Source of the DNA: Clostridia bacterium
Lineage (GTDB): Bacteria; Bacillota; Clostridia; Oscillospirales; CAG-272
DNA: 42,797 nt
Assembly (NCBI GenBank): GCA_017466625.1
Contig: JAFTTT010000127.1
Span: 1-42,797, forward strand
Direction: 5' to 3'
Shown here: positions 15,214 to 23,626 of the stretch, piece after piece
Position numbering within the stretch: position 1 is the stretch's first letter
How the letters are laid out: every line of letters starts with the position of its first letter
The notes under the pieces: model-generated
Told to the model about the DNA's origin: nothing
What the model saw: only the letters and a program-made list of their open reading frames with translations
Databases searched by the model: none
Made by a program: the position numbers and the translations under genes

Positions 15214-15906
15214 TTGCTAAACAAATTTCTATCCCTTATATTCCCGACGGCTTGCATTCGCTGCAGAAGAATAGCAAAGCACGGCTTCCTTTGCACCGAA
15301 TGTAAGGAAGAATACGAAAAAGAGCTTTCGGACGGCTGTCTTTCTTGCGGAAATCCGCATGCAAAATGCCGTTGCGACTCGAAATATCTTGATAACGAAA
15401 AGCTGATATACGCGATCCCGTACAGGAGCGACGGCGTATCAAGAGAGCTGCTTCTGAAAATGAAGACCTCAAATAACAAAGCGCTCGTTTCGCACCTGGC
15501 GGATAAAATGGCGTCGGCTCTTAAGGAAAACGGAATAGAGGAAGACGTTCTGATAACATACGTGCCGCGTTCGCCGACGAAGATCCGGCTCGAGGGCGTG
15601 GACCAAGCGAAAATACTCGCATACGCGCTGGCGGAAAAGATGAAGCTCGATATCGAGAACGTATTCATCTGCCGCGGCGGCGTAAAGGAACAAAAGTCGC
15701 TCGAATACGGAGAAAGAGATATCTACGCAAGAACGCGGTTTTCCTTGCGGCTCGGTGCCGAGGAAAAGATAAAAGGAAAAAGGGTCGTCCTCGTTGACGA
15801 TATAATAACAAGCGGCGCGACCGTAAAGGTCTGCTCGGAAATACTTACGGAATTTGGAGCAGAAGACGTGATCTGCCTCGGTGCAGGCAGATCGGTGAAG
15901 TATTGA
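15214..15906 (+). CDS. comF: ComF family protein (zinc finger plus phosphoribosyltransferase domain)
   Basis: 230 residues from TTG 15214, preceded by TAAGGA at 7-base spacing; no better start exists. The N-terminal four-cysteine cluster (CIRCRR, FLCTEC, CLSCGNPHAKCRC) fits the ComFC zinc finger. The C-terminal phosphoribosyltransferase fold carries VVLVDDIITSGAT, the PRPP-binding loop. ComF proteins are needed for DNA uptake during competence and are associated with DNA processing in non-competent species. It follows recD2 after repeat D1. Confidence 0.9.
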   Translation: MLNKFLSLIFPTACIRCRRIAKHGFLCTECKEEYEKELSDGCLSCGNPHAKCRCDSKYLDNEKLIYAIPYRSDGVSRELLLKMKTSNNKALVSHLADKMASALKENGIEEDVLITYVPRSPTKIRLEGVDQAKILAYALAEKMKLDIENVFICRGGVKEQKSLEYGERDIYARTRFSLRLGAEEKIKGKRVVLVDDIITSGATVKVCSEILTEFGAEDVICLGAGRSVKY

Positions 15907-15914
15907 TTACACAA

Positions 15915-16097
15915 GGCCCCCTCCGGGAGGGGGCTCCGGGCGAAGCCCGGTGGAGTAGCAGGCGGGCGAGAAATGCTTGATAATAGGTGTTTGTGGAACA
16001 GCCCTGATGAGACGGGTAGCTCTCTATAATATCTTTCATCGCGGGCTCCCTTCGTCTTTTTGCTTCGCAAAAATCCACCTCCCTCCCGGAGGGAGGC
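15915..16097 (+). repeat. Dispersed intergenic repeat, family C copy 1
   Basis: About 183 bp with palindromic ends: GGCCCCCTCCGGGAGGGGGC on the left and CCTCCCTCCCGGAGGGAGGC on the right. The inner hairpin is CCGGGC-GAA-GCCCGG (15936-15950). A second hairpin, TTTTTGC-TTC-GCAAAAA, lies near the right end. It matches copies at 23392, 29245 and 38133. It fills the comF to mreB-like gap. Confidence 0.88.
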
Positions 16098-16122
16098 GAA
16101 AACCTTACCAAGGAGAAAAACA

Positions 16123-17055
16123 ATGGCTAAAAAATTCGGAGCCGACATTGGTTACAGTAAAGTAAGAATAATCCTCGACGGAAACGACACCGTCTATTCC
16201 GAGGCGGCAGTCGTTGCCGTAAGCGTGTCGGACGGAAGCGTCGTTGCCTGCGGAAACGCAGCGCTTGCAATAAACGAAAGAGTACCGGGAAGCGTCAAGC
16301 TCGTGCGCCCCTTTTCGGGTGAAATGACGCCCGAGGCGCAGTACGTGACCGCATACTTTTCCTACGTCATCAAACGTCTCAAAATGAGAGGCGCATCGCT
16401 TCTTTTGTCCTTCTCGGGCGCAAACGACGGGGAGACAGAGACCGTTTACGTAAGAGCGATCCAGAAGGCGGGCGCGGGTGCGGTGTCGGTAATCGACCCC
16501 GTTTACGCGGCAGCACAGGGCTGCGGCGTTCTGGGAGTGGAGGACTCCGCCGTCGTCAATATAGGCGCGTCCGTTACCGATATGGCGTGTTACAGAAGAA
16601 ACGAGCAGGTCGCATCGTCGACCAATTCCTTCGCGGGTAACGCCTTTGACCGCGCGATCATTTCCGACCTTCTGAAAAACCGCAGATACCGCCTTTCCCC
16701 CGTCGAAGCGGAGCGGCTGAAGATTGAGCTCGCGTCGCTTTCGGGCGTCGGCGATAAGACGGCGGTCTCGGACGTTATACGCCCGGGAATGGGTCTGCCG
16801 AAGAAGCTTACCGTGACCGAAAAGGAGATATCTGCGTCGTGTGAGACCGTCTTTGAAAACCTCGCAGACGGCATCTCCGATATGCTTCGCACCCTCGGCC
16901 ACGCACCCGATAAGATAATCCTCACAGGCGGAAGCGCCGCGTTCAAGGGGCTTCCGAACGCTCTGGCACCTCTTATGCTGATACCGATAGAGATCGCACC
17001 CGAGCCCGAAAACGCGATCATACGCGGAATCGGAAAGATGCTTTACAGTATATGA
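16123..17055 (+). CDS. Divergent MreB-like actin-family protein
   Basis: 310 residues from ATG 16123 (AAGGAG 8 bases upstream); an in-frame start at 16060 lies inside repeat C1 and is unlikely. MreB/actin layout: phosphate loop 1 as GADIGYSKVR (normally DLGTANT), loop 2 as VVNIGASVTDMA (normally DIGGGTT), the region FAGNAFDRAIISDLLKNRRYRLS and ERLKIELASL, and the adenosine motif ILTGGSAAFKGLP. MreB normally has about 335-345 residues, so this one is shorter, and both phosphate loops have drifted. No mreC or mreD follows. It overlaps the next gene by ATGA. It could be a cell-shape filament with altered nucleotide use, or a non-polymerising paralog. Confidence 0.75.
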   Translation: MAKKFGADIGYSKVRIILDGNDTVYSEAAVVAVSVSDGSVVACGNAALAINERVPGSVKLVRPFSGEMTPEAQYVTAYFSYVIKRLKMRGASLLLSFSGANDGETETVYVRAIQKAGAGAVSVIDPVYAAAQGCGVLGVEDSAVVNIGASVTDMACYRRNEQVASSTNSFAGNAFDRAIISDLLKNRRYRLSPVEAERLKIELASLSGVGDKTAVSDVIRPGMGLPKKLTVTEKEISASCETVFENLADGISDMLRTLGHAPDKIILTGGSAAFKGLPNALAPLMLIPIEIAPEPENAIIRGIGKMLYSI

Positions 17056-17726
17056 AGACAGTCAAGACGGACAGCATTTCCTCCGAGATCGAAGGCGGCT
17101 GCGAGATACTGTGGCCGATAGACCTCGTGCTGAAGGACGGCTCCCTTACCGCAACCGTGTGTGAGGAGATCGCCGACGGGATCGCATTTCTTGACGGAAT
17201 GACCGAAGCGGAGCTCGCAAGCGAAGAGACGGTAGACCGTCTCATTTCCCTGATCGACGAAAAATGCGAGCAAAACGGTTACGAAATAAACTACGGTAAA
17301 AACCGCATCTATAAAATGACGCGCCGCGAGGACGTAAATAAAGCACTTATTCTCGATTCCTCCGAGCCGCTCATTCCGGAGGGTGAATACGAAAGCTTGA
17401 TCGATATCGACGTTCCCGCACTTGAAGCGGGATGTCTCGCCTTTGCGACGGTGCTTGACGGAACGATCGTCTCGATCGCGTCGGAAAACCCCTACCGAAA
17501 GGAAGAAAACACCGTAAATATCGGCGTAGAGACGGCAGAGGAGCATAAGAAGAACGGCTACGGCGCATCGAACGTCGCCTCCCTTGCCTATTACCTTCTC
17601 GATACGGGAATGACGGTCGAATATACCGTTGACAACGAAAACGAAAAGTCAATACGTCTGGCAGAAAGGGTCGGCTTTAAGCTTGACCGCTTCGTGCTTG
17701 ACGTCTTTGCACATAAACAGGAGTAA
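17052..17726 (+). CDS. GNAT family N-acetyltransferase
   Basis: 224 residues; ATG overlaps the mreB-like stop (ATGA). The C-terminal half is a GNAT fold: SLIDIDVPALEAG, FATVLDGTIVSIASENP, the acetyl-CoA loop region NIGVETAEEHKKNGYGASNVASLAYYLLDTG (given in part), and VDNENEKSIRLAERVGF, the classical final motif. The first about 100 residues (EILWPIDLVLKDGSL…) are not recognisable. The acceptor is unknown. Tight coupling to an actin-like gene and, 3 bp later, rqcH suggests one operon. Confidence 0.8.
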   Translation: MKTVKTDSISSEIEGGCEILWPIDLVLKDGSLTATVCEEIADGIAFLDGMTEAELASEETVDRLISLIDEKCEQNGYEINYGKNRIYKMTRREDVNKALILDSSEPLIPEGEYESLIDIDVPALEAGCLAFATVLDGTIVSIASENPYRKEENTVNIGVETAEEHKKNGYGASNVASLAYYLLDTGMTVEYTVDNENEKSIRLAERVGFKLDRFVLDVFAHKQE

Positions 17727-17729
17727 AAA

Positions 17730-19472
17730 ATGGCATTTGACGCCGCATTTACCTCGGCGATAGCGTGCGAGCTTGAAGAATTATGCGTCGGCGCGAGAGT
17801 TGAAAAGCTATTTCAGCCGTCGCGCGACTCGCTTATATTGAATCTCCGACTCGACCGCGAAAGAGCGGGCGACGGAGCGCAAAACCGCCGTCTGCTTATC
17901 GACTGCGGAACGACGAGTCCGCGCATCTCATTTACCGAGAACGAATTTGAGAACCCGAAAACACCGCCGATGTTCTGTATGCTTCTCCGAAAGCATCTTT
18001 CTTCGGCGAGAATAACGGGAATAAAGCAGCTCGGCTTTGAGCGCGTGATCGAATTGGAATTCGAGAGCCGTGACGAGCTCGGCTATCTTTCAAACAAGTA
18101 TATATATGCAGAGCTGATGGGAAAATTCAGTAATCTCATCTTCTGTGACGCAAATAAAAGGGTCGTCTCCGCCCTGCATCTGACCGATCTTTCGGCAGGC
18201 GTGAAAAGACCGCTCATCACGGGAATCACCTACGAGCTTCCGCCTCCGCAGGAGGGCAAGATCTCGCCGCTTAACGAGACCGCGGAGCGATTTATGGATT
18301 CTCTTATCGAAAGCGGAATGACGCACGCGAAATATCTGCAGAACAGATATCTGGGGCTGTCACCCCTCGTCTGCCGCGAGCTCTCCTTCAGAGCGAACGG
18401 CTCAAACGAAAAGCTCTGTAACGAATTTTTCGATCTCGTTCGGAGAATAGAGGAGCACGATTTCACCCCGACGCTTGTCAAAGCCCCCGACGGGAAACCG
18501 CTTGAATATTCCTTCATGCCGATAGGCCAGTACGAAAACGGCGGAATAAGTGAGGAATGCGAAAGCTTCTCGAAGCTTATCGACGGATTCTTCGCCGAGC
18601 GAAGCCGAAACGAGAGAATAAAGCAACGCGCGTCAGACATTCTCAAGCTGCTGACCAACGCCGAAAGCCGACTGACGAAAAGAATATCGCTCCAGGAGGA
18701 CGAGCTTTCTTCCTGTGCGGATAAGGAGCTTTATAAGCGCAACGGCGACTTGATAACCGCAAATCTGTATCTGCTCAAGCGCGGAATGACGGAGGTCACG
18801 GTTACGGACTATTACGACGAAGAATGTCCGCAGGTGACTCTGACCCTCGACAGCCGACTGTCGCCGTCGCAGAACGCGCAAAGATACTATAAAAAGTACA
18901 ATAAGTGCAAATCAGCCGAAACTCATCTGCGTGAGCAGATAGATAAAGGCCGAGAGGAACTCCGCTACCTCGACACCGTTTTTGATTCGCTCACCCGCGC
19001 AGAGACGGAAAACGATCTTAACGAGATACGCCGCGAGCTTTACGAATCGGGCTACGCGAGCAGAATGAAGAACTATACGGCGGCGAAAATGACGGCGCCG
19101 AAGCCGCTCGAATTCCGTACAAGCGGCGGCTGGAGGGTCCTTTGCGGAAAGAATAACGCGCAAAACGACTATATCACACACAAGGTCGCCGGAAAGGGCG
19201 ATATATGGTTCCACATCAAGGACTATCCCGGCTCGCACGTCGTGCTTCTCTGCGACGGCGCGGAGCCCGATGCACGTGATTTTACCGAAGCGGCAACCGT
19301 CGCGGCAGTCTATTCAAAGGCGCCGACGGGTCAGCGCGTAACGGTCGATTATACACGGATAAAAAACATAAAAAAGCCACCCGCATCAAAGCCGGGCTAC
19401 GTGACGTTTTCTTCGAACTACTCGGCGTACGTCGTAAACGACCCGCAAAATCTTCCCGAACAGGTGAAATAA
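17730..19472 (+). CDS. rqcH: RqcH / NFACT family ribosome quality control protein
   Basis: 580 residues, the family's size. RqcH binds the 50S subunit with a stalled peptidyl-tRNA and recruits tRNA-Ala to add an alanine tail marking the peptide for decay. NFACT-N begins FDAAFTSAIACELEELCVGARVEKLFQP, a coiled coil (about 290-430) follows, and NFACT-R holds RTSGGWRVLCGKNNAQND and GKGDIWFHIKDYPGSHVVL. The Asp-Arg pair that matters for tRNA use in B. subtilis RqcH aligns, from memory, with E104-R105 here (GFERVIEL). It is also annotated as fibronectin-binding protein FbpA. Its partner gene rqcP is 3 kb downstream. Confidence 0.93.
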   Translation: MAFDAAFTSAIACELEELCVGARVEKLFQPSRDSLILNLRLDRERAGDGAQNRRLLIDCGTTSPRISFTENEFENPKTPPMFCMLLRKHLSSARITGIKQLGFERVIELEFESRDELGYLSNKYIYAELMGKFSNLIFCDANKRVVSALHLTDLSAGVKRPLITGITYELPPPQEGKISPLNETAERFMDSLIESGMTHAKYLQNRYLGLSPLVCRELSFRANGSNEKLCNEFFDLVRRIEEHDFTPTLVKAPDGKPLEYSFMPIGQYENGGISEECESFSKLIDGFFAERSRNERIKQRASDILKLLTNAESRLTKRISLQEDELSSCADKELYKRNGDLITANLYLLKRGMTEVTVTDYYDEECPQVTLTLDSRLSPSQNAQRYYKKYNKCKSAETHLREQIDKGREELRYLDTVFDSLTRAETENDLNEIRRELYESGYASRMKNYTAAKMTAPKPLEFRTSGGWRVLCGKNNAQNDYITHKVAGKGDIWFHIKDYPGSHVVLLCDGAEPDARDFTEAATVAAVYSKAPTGQRVTVDYTRIKNIKKPPASKPGYVTFSSNYSAYVVNDPQNLPEQVK

Positions 19473-19491
19473 CGCAAGAAAGGAACTCATT

Positions 19492-20421
19492 ATGGACTCA
19501 AAAATTACTTATTCCGTATCCCTCGGACAGATAATCGACGAATTCCAGCTTGAGGAAATGACCTCTCCCGTCGATCGCGAACGACTCATACATAGAAGCG
19601 AGGTGAACCGCCCGGGACTTGCGCTGGCAGGCCATTTCGGCTACTTTGAGCCGGGAAGAATACAGATAATCGGCATAAGCGAATCGGACTACATAAGCCA
19701 CATTCCCGACGAAAAAAAGACGGAGGTCTTCGATAATTTCTTCTCGAAAAACCCCGTGTGCGTTGTATTCTCGACGGGACTTCCCGTGCCGGTGGAAATG
19801 ATCGCGTCGGCAAACCGCTACGGAGTGCCGATACTTCGCACCGCGTTCAAGACCTCGGAATTTATGGCGGCACTCATCGGCTCTCTCTGCGTAAGCTTGG
19901 CACCGCGCATTACGCGTCACGGTGTTCTCGTAGAGGTCTACGGCGAGGGTATACTGATCCTCGGCGACAGCGGAGTCGGTAAGAGCGAAACGGCGATCGA
20001 GCTCGTCAAGCGCGGACACCGTCTTATCGCGGACGACGCAGTCGAGATCAAGAAGGTGTCGGCAAAGACTCTCGTCGGATCGGCGCCCGAGCTGATACGC
20101 CACTACGTGGAGCTTCGCGGAATCGGCATCGTCGACATCAAGCGCATATTCGGTATGGGCTCGGTCAAGGACACCGAGAAGATCGATATGCTTATCAACC
20201 TCGAGCCGTGGGTACAGGGCAAGATGTACGACCGATTCGGGCTTGAGGCCGAGTATACGGATATAATGGGCATAAAGGTGCCGACGACGGTAATCCCCGT
20301 CCGTCCGGGACGAAACCTTGCGGTCATACTCGAGATCGCGGCGATGAACAACCGTCAGAAGAAGATGGGCTACGACACCGCCAAGGAGTTCAACGACCGT
20401 CTTATGAATATGATGATGTAA
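19492..20421 (+). CDS. hprK: HPr kinase/phosphorylase
   Basis: Phosphorylates and dephosphorylates Ser46 of HPr and so controls carbon catabolite repression via CcpA. 309 residues, the usual length. The N-terminal domain (MDSKITYSVSLGQIIDEFQLEEM…) precedes the kinase core: Walker A GDSGVGKSETA (about 158-168), RLIADDAVEIKK, and the HprK signature VELRGIGIVDIKRIFGMGSV, ending VPVRPGRNLAVILEIAAMN (here read IPVRPGRN). AAAGGAACTC precedes the ATG. It implies that the organism has HPr-based regulation. It is 19 bp after rqcH. Confidence 0.97.
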   Translation: MDSKITYSVSLGQIIDEFQLEEMTSPVDRERLIHRSEVNRPGLALAGHFGYFEPGRIQIIGISESDYISHIPDEKKTEVFDNFFSKNPVCVVFSTGLPVPVEMIASANRYGVPILRTAFKTSEFMAALIGSLCVSLAPRITRHGVLVEVYGEGILILGDSGVGKSETAIELVKRGHRLIADDAVEIKKVSAKTLVGSAPELIRHYVELRGIGIVDIKRIFGMGSVKDTEKIDMLINLEPWVQGKMYDRFGLEAEYTDIMGIKVPTTVIPVRPGRNLAVILEIAAMNNRQKKMGYDTAKEFNDRLMNMMM

Positions 20422-20453
20422 AAAATTTACATAAATAATTTTGGAGGCAGAAA

Positions 20454-21929
20454 ATGAAAAAGCTAATTACAGTTTTATTCCTTATTCTCTCACTTACGGC
20501 AATCCTTTGTTCATGCGACGAGGACGGCTCTATCTTCGGCGGCTCGTCCTGCGACCACGAGCTTTCGCTCGTTGAGTATAAGATGCCGACCTGTCAGGAG
20601 GAGGGCAACCCTACGCTCTACAAGTGCGGAAAGTGCGGTAAGGCGTTTGCAGACGAAAACGGCAAAAAGCCGCTTTCGAAAGAAAAGGCAGTCATCGCAA
20701 AAGTTGACCATACCAACGAAAACAACGGCTTCGCCTGCAGATTCTGCGGCATTCCTTGTGCCAAAGCGTATTCCGAGGAGATCGGATTCTTCAATGTCGG
20801 CGTGAATACCCCCGAGCAGATCACGGGCGGAATGGCCATGATAATGGGCCAGGGAGTAAAGAAGATCCATATTTACGGAGCTCTTACCCCCGAGCAGACG
20901 AAGGCAATGGCTGACGGACTCAGCGGTAACGGCGGCGATCTCGTTATAATTCTTCACGACGTTGAGACCGTCGGTGACGAATTCAGCGGAAAGGAAGCAC
21001 TCCCCGGCTACGTCATTCTTAAAGACAAGATAGCAGTTTTTAACGAAAACGGACTTAATTATTGGAGCACCGTAAGTAAGGACTACAGTCTCTTCCTTAC
21101 CTCCGATATAACCATGACCGTCCCCGAGGGCAGCGGAAGCAACTGGAAGCCGGTACACCTTGAGACCCATATCTACGGTAACGGCTATAAGATCACGGGA
21201 CTTCGCGTCGTAAATCCCGAGTACGATAGTAACGCGGGTTACGCGGCGGGCTTCTGCTACAGCATGAAGCAGGACTATTCCACGATAACCGATCTTCATT
21301 TTGTTGACGCATATATCGAAGCTACGGTCGAAAACGGCTTCGCAGGCATAATCTCGGCATCGACCTCGAAGGGCGCAGTCATCAGCGGCTGCAGCGTCTC
21401 GGGTGAGGTCATCGGCGTTTATTGGGTCGGCGGTATAGCCGGTATCGGCGGCGGAGATATCATCGGATGCGTTAACTACGCGACCGTGACCGCGACGGAA
21501 AACGCAGTAGGCGGCATCGTAGGACAGAGCTCGGGCAACGTTATCGGCTGCGTTAATAACGGAAGCGTAAAATGCACGGCAGAGTACGGCGGCGCGGGCG
21601 GAATTCTTGGCAGCGCGACTAACGGATCCGTCGTCGGATGTCTTAACCTCGGCTCGGTATTTGCAAATAACAACGGCGCAGGCGGATTTGCAAGGATGAT
21701 TCCCGATTTCGTTGAAGCGAGCGCGAACTACTGGCAGAAAAACGGCGGTGAAGCGGTGAGCGGCATTTCCGACAGCTTGTCAAAGCAGACGGCAATTCAG
21801 ATCAAGGGAAGCGTAACTCTCGATACCGCTATCGAGGCAATAAACCTCGCTCTCGAGGGCAAGGGCGTACAGTACCGCCTGAGCATGGATAAAGGCACGG
21901 TATATCCGGCGCCTCTTATGGCAAACTGA
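20454..21929 (+). CDS. Surface lipoprotein with zinc-ribbon-like N-terminus and GLUG repeats
   Basis: 491 residues; TTTGGAGG precedes the ATG. The signal peptide ends in a lipobox (AILCSC), so Cys20 or so is lipidated. Residues 30-110 hold paired cysteines (YKCGKCGKAFADENG, CRFCGIPC), a pattern common in Clostridia surface proteins. Residues 300-420 contain about three GLUG-like units (VGGIAGIGGGDIIGCVNYATV, VGGIVGQSSGNVIGCVNNGSV, GGILGSATNGSVVGCLNLGSV), which form beta-solenoid turns. GLUG proteins are usually extracellular adhesins or protease-associated. The target is unknown. It is probably the last gene of the operon starting at comF or the mreB-like gene. Confidence 0.8.
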   Translation: MKKLITVLFLILSLTAILCSCDEDGSIFGGSSCDHELSLVEYKMPTCQEEGNPTLYKCGKCGKAFADENGKKPLSKEKAVIAKVDHTNENNGFACRFCGIPCAKAYSEEIGFFNVGVNTPEQITGGMAMIMGQGVKKIHIYGALTPEQTKAMADGLSGNGGDLVIILHDVETVGDEFSGKEALPGYVILKDKIAVFNENGLNYWSTVSKDYSLFLTSDITMTVPEGSGSNWKPVHLETHIYGNGYKITGLRVVNPEYDSNAGYAAGFCYSMKQDYSTITDLHFVDAYIEATVENGFAGIISASTSKGAVISGCSVSGEVIGVYWVGGIAGIGGGDIIGCVNYATVTATENAVGGIVGQSSGNVIGCVNNGSVKCTAEYGGAGGILGSATNGSVVGCLNLGSVFANNNGAGGFARMIPDFVEASANYWQKNGGEAVSGISDSLSKQTAIQIKGSVTLDTAIEAINLALEGKGVQYRLSMDKGTVYPAPLMAN

Positions 21930-21952
21930 TGTAAAAAAATCGCCAAAACCCC

Positions 21953-21981
21953 TTGATATATAGGAAAAAATGTGGTAAAAT
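21953..21981 (+). promoter_or_regulatory. Promoter of the hup-rqcP-yabPQ operon
   Basis: TTGATA (21953-21958), a 17-bp spacer and TAAAAT (21976-21981), about 88 bp before the hup start codon. A leader of about 80 nt follows. Confidence 0.75.
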
Positions 21982-22009
21982 ATACACAGTATACCACAAA
22001 AGGTATTTC

Positions 22010-22048
22010 CGTCCGTCGGCGGACGTACCGTTAAAAAATTTTAACCGA
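22010..22048 (+). promoter_or_regulatory. Structured hup leader
   Basis: The hup 5' leader contains GTCCG-TCGG-CGGAC, and a CCGTCGG segment complementary to CCGACGG just before the ribosome binding region (ACCGACGGAG). An alternate pairing could sequester the AACCGACGGAG segment near the start. This is a weak hint of leader control. Confidence 0.35.
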
Positions 22049-22068
22049 CGGAGAATAAGAGGTTTATT

Positions 22069-22341
22069 ATGAACAAGACAGAACTTATCGCAGCAGTAGC
22101 AGCAAAGACCGGACTCAAGAAGAAGGACGCTGAAGCATCAGTAGCAGCAGTACTCGGAACTGTAGCTGACGAGCTCGCAGCAGGTAACAAGGTTCAGCTT
22201 ATCGGCTTCGGTACCTTCGAAGTTAAGGAAAGAGCAGCAAGAGACGGCCGTAACCCCTTCACCGGCGAAGCAATCAAGATCGCAGCAGCTAAGCGCCCCG
22301 TATTCGTAGCAGGCGCAGCTCTTAAGAACCAGGTTAAATAA
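22069..22341 (+). CDS. hup: HU family DNA-binding protein
   Basis: 90 residues, the exact size of bacterial [24 protein letters not shown] starts the helical body, [21 protein letters not shown] is the HU signature with the DNA-binding arm, and [18 protein letters not shown] closes. Codon use is strikingly uniform (mostly GCA for Ala, AAG for Lys), as expected for a very highly expressed gene. In Clostridia hup often heads the rqcP-yabP-yabQ-divIC operon, as here. Confidence 0.98.
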   Translation: MNKTELIAAVAAKTGLKKKDAEASVAAVLGTVADELAAGNKVQLIGFGTFEVKERAARDGRNPFTGEAIKIAAAKRPVFVAGAALKNQVK

Positions 22342-22343
22342 TT

Positions 22344-22586
22344 ATGCGCTTGGACAAGTATCTTAAGGTCTCGCGTCTTATCAAGCGCCGTACAGTTGCA
22401 AACGATGCCTGCGATAACGCAAGAGTGTCGGTAAACGGCAAGGGCGCAAAGGCGTCGTACGACGTCAAGGTAAACGACGTGATCGAGATCTCCTTCGGCG
22501 AGCGTTCGCTAAAGGTTCGGGTACTTGACGTAAAGGAGCATACTGCAAAAGCGGATGCTTCGTCCCTGTATGAAGTAATTTCATAA
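22344..22586 (+). CDS. rqcP: RqcP, S4-domain ribosome quality control factor
   Basis: 80 residues beginning [21 protein letters not shown], a complete S4 RNA-binding domain (YabO/HslR family). RqcP binds the P-site tRNA side of the 50S-RqcH complex and promotes alanine-tail elongation. It starts 2 bp after hup. Its presence with rqcH in this window shows a complete bacterial RQC elongation pair. Confidence 0.95.
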   Translation: MRLDKYLKVSRLIKRRTVANDACDNARVSVNGKGAKASYDVKVNDVIEISFGERSLKVRVLDVKEHTAKADASSLYEVIS

Positions 22587-22648
22587 CCGAAATCATAAAG
22601 CCGCCTCCTATGTCATATATTTTAGTAATATCTGATGGGAGGCGGCTT

Positions 22649-22918
22649 ATGACAGGTAGCGAAAAAAGCATAAGCGAGCATAAAAAGCTCGTACTTACGG
22701 ACAGAGAGAAGCTCGAAATGTCGGGCGTGACAGACGTTACGTCCTTCGATGAGGAGCACGCGCTTATAAAGACCGAAAACGGTATGCTTGCCGTCGACGG
22801 CGAGGGACTTCACGTTACCTCTCTCGACCTCGGACACGGGAATATCTCCTTTGAGGGAAAAATAAACGGTCTGTACTTCTCCGATGCTCAAAAGAGCAGG
22901 GGACGAAGGGGACGATGA
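22649..22918 (+). CDS. yabP: Sporulation protein YabP
   Basis: 89 residues from ATG 22649, chosen because GGGAGG lies 8 bases upstream (22635-22640); an in-frame ATG at 22610 would add 13 atypical residues. YabP/YqfC family: HKKLVLTDREKLEMSGVTDVTSFDEEHALIKTENG (given in part), LHVTSLDLGHGNISFEGKINGLYFSD. YabP is needed for spore cortex formation in Bacillus. It overlaps yabQ by ATGA. It is strong evidence for an endospore former. Confidence 0.95.
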   Translation: MTGSEKSISEHKKLVLTDREKLEMSGVTDVTSFDEEHALIKTENGMLAVDGEGLHVTSLDLGHGNISFEGKINGLYFSDAQKSRGRRGR

Positions 22919-23451
22919 TACTTTTTGAGATTTCAAGGGAGGCGTTTCTCCCTTTTCTTGTCTGTACTTTTCTTATCGGAATAGCGCTCGGCGCAATATA
23001 CGACGTTTTCCGAATAAGACGAAAGGCGGCGCGGCGGGCGAACAAAATGCGCCTCGACCTCGTTTTAACGGTATTTGAGGATATCGTGTTCTGCCTTTTC
23101 GCGACGGTGTGTATGATACTCGCAACGTATAAGCTCCATTTCGGTATCCCGAGATGGTACGCATACGTATCCTGCGCACTCGGATTTTTCTTTTGGCAAA
23201 AAACTCTCGGACAGCTTGTGATGAAGCTATCCGATAAAATTATCGACCTTGTGTCACGGGCGCTTTCCCTAATCAAGCGAAAGCTCCTTAAGCCCGCGCT
23301 TTTGCGGGTCAAAAAGCTGACTTCGAAAATAACGGCGAAACGCCAAAGATATAAAACAACGGTTTTGCACCCAGAGATCGGAGGAGCTAACGGGCTCCCT
23401 CCGGGAGGGAGCTCCCGACGCAGTCGGGTGAGGGAGCCATCGGGCGAGTAG
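22915..23451 (+). CDS. yabQ: Spore cortex biosynthesis protein YabQ, with a repeat-derived C-terminus
   Basis: 178 residues; ATG overlaps the yabP stop. Membrane segments (FLPFLVCTFLIGIALGAIYDVFRI, VFEDIVFCLFATVCMILATY, WYAYVSCALGFFFWQ; quoted as landmarks) match YabQ, required for cortex assembly in the forespore membrane. A basic cytosolic stretch follows (RALSLIKRKLLKPALLRVKKLT). The last about 20 residues (NGLPPGGSSRRSRVREPSGE) and the stop codon are encoded by the left end of repeat C2, so the ancestral end of the gene has been replaced or extended. Confidence 0.93.
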   Translation: MILFEISREAFLPFLVCTFLIGIALGAIYDVFRIRRKAARRANKMRLDLVLTVFEDIVFCLFATVCMILATYKLHFGIPRWYAYVSCALGFFFWQKTLGQLVMKLSDKIIDLVSRALSLIKRKLLKPALLRVKKLTSKITAKRQRYKTTVLHPEIGGANGLPPGGSSRRSRVREPSGE

Positions 23452-23579
23452 TATTCGATAATAAGTATTTTTGGAGCCGTCCCTGATGAGATGGGCAATT
23501 CAACAAGACTTCTCAATATCGCGGGCTCCTTCCGTCTTTTTGCCTTCGGCAAAAATCCACCTCCCTCCCGGAGGGAGGC
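23392..23579 (+). repeat. Dispersed intergenic repeat, family C copy 2
   Basis: About 188 bp. Left palindrome GGGCTCCCTCCGGGAGGGAG, inner hairpin CCCGAC-GCA-GTCGGG (23414-23428), right hairpin TTTTTGCC-TTC-GGCAAAAA and right palindrome CCTCCCTCCCGGAGGGAGGC. The left 60 bp are translated as the end of yabQ. It lies between yabQ and divIC, which are in one operon, so it is part of the mRNA. Confidence 0.88.
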
Positions 23580-23626
23580 TTGGGGGCAACGCCGCCTGTA
23601 TAAAACTAAAAGAAAGGACTGTTCAA

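Noticed and set aside
16002..16030. TATAAT within repeats C1 and C4 as a promoter carried by the element
   Set aside because: No acceptable -35 lies 16-18 bp upstream, and the TATAAT is not present in copies C2 and C3.
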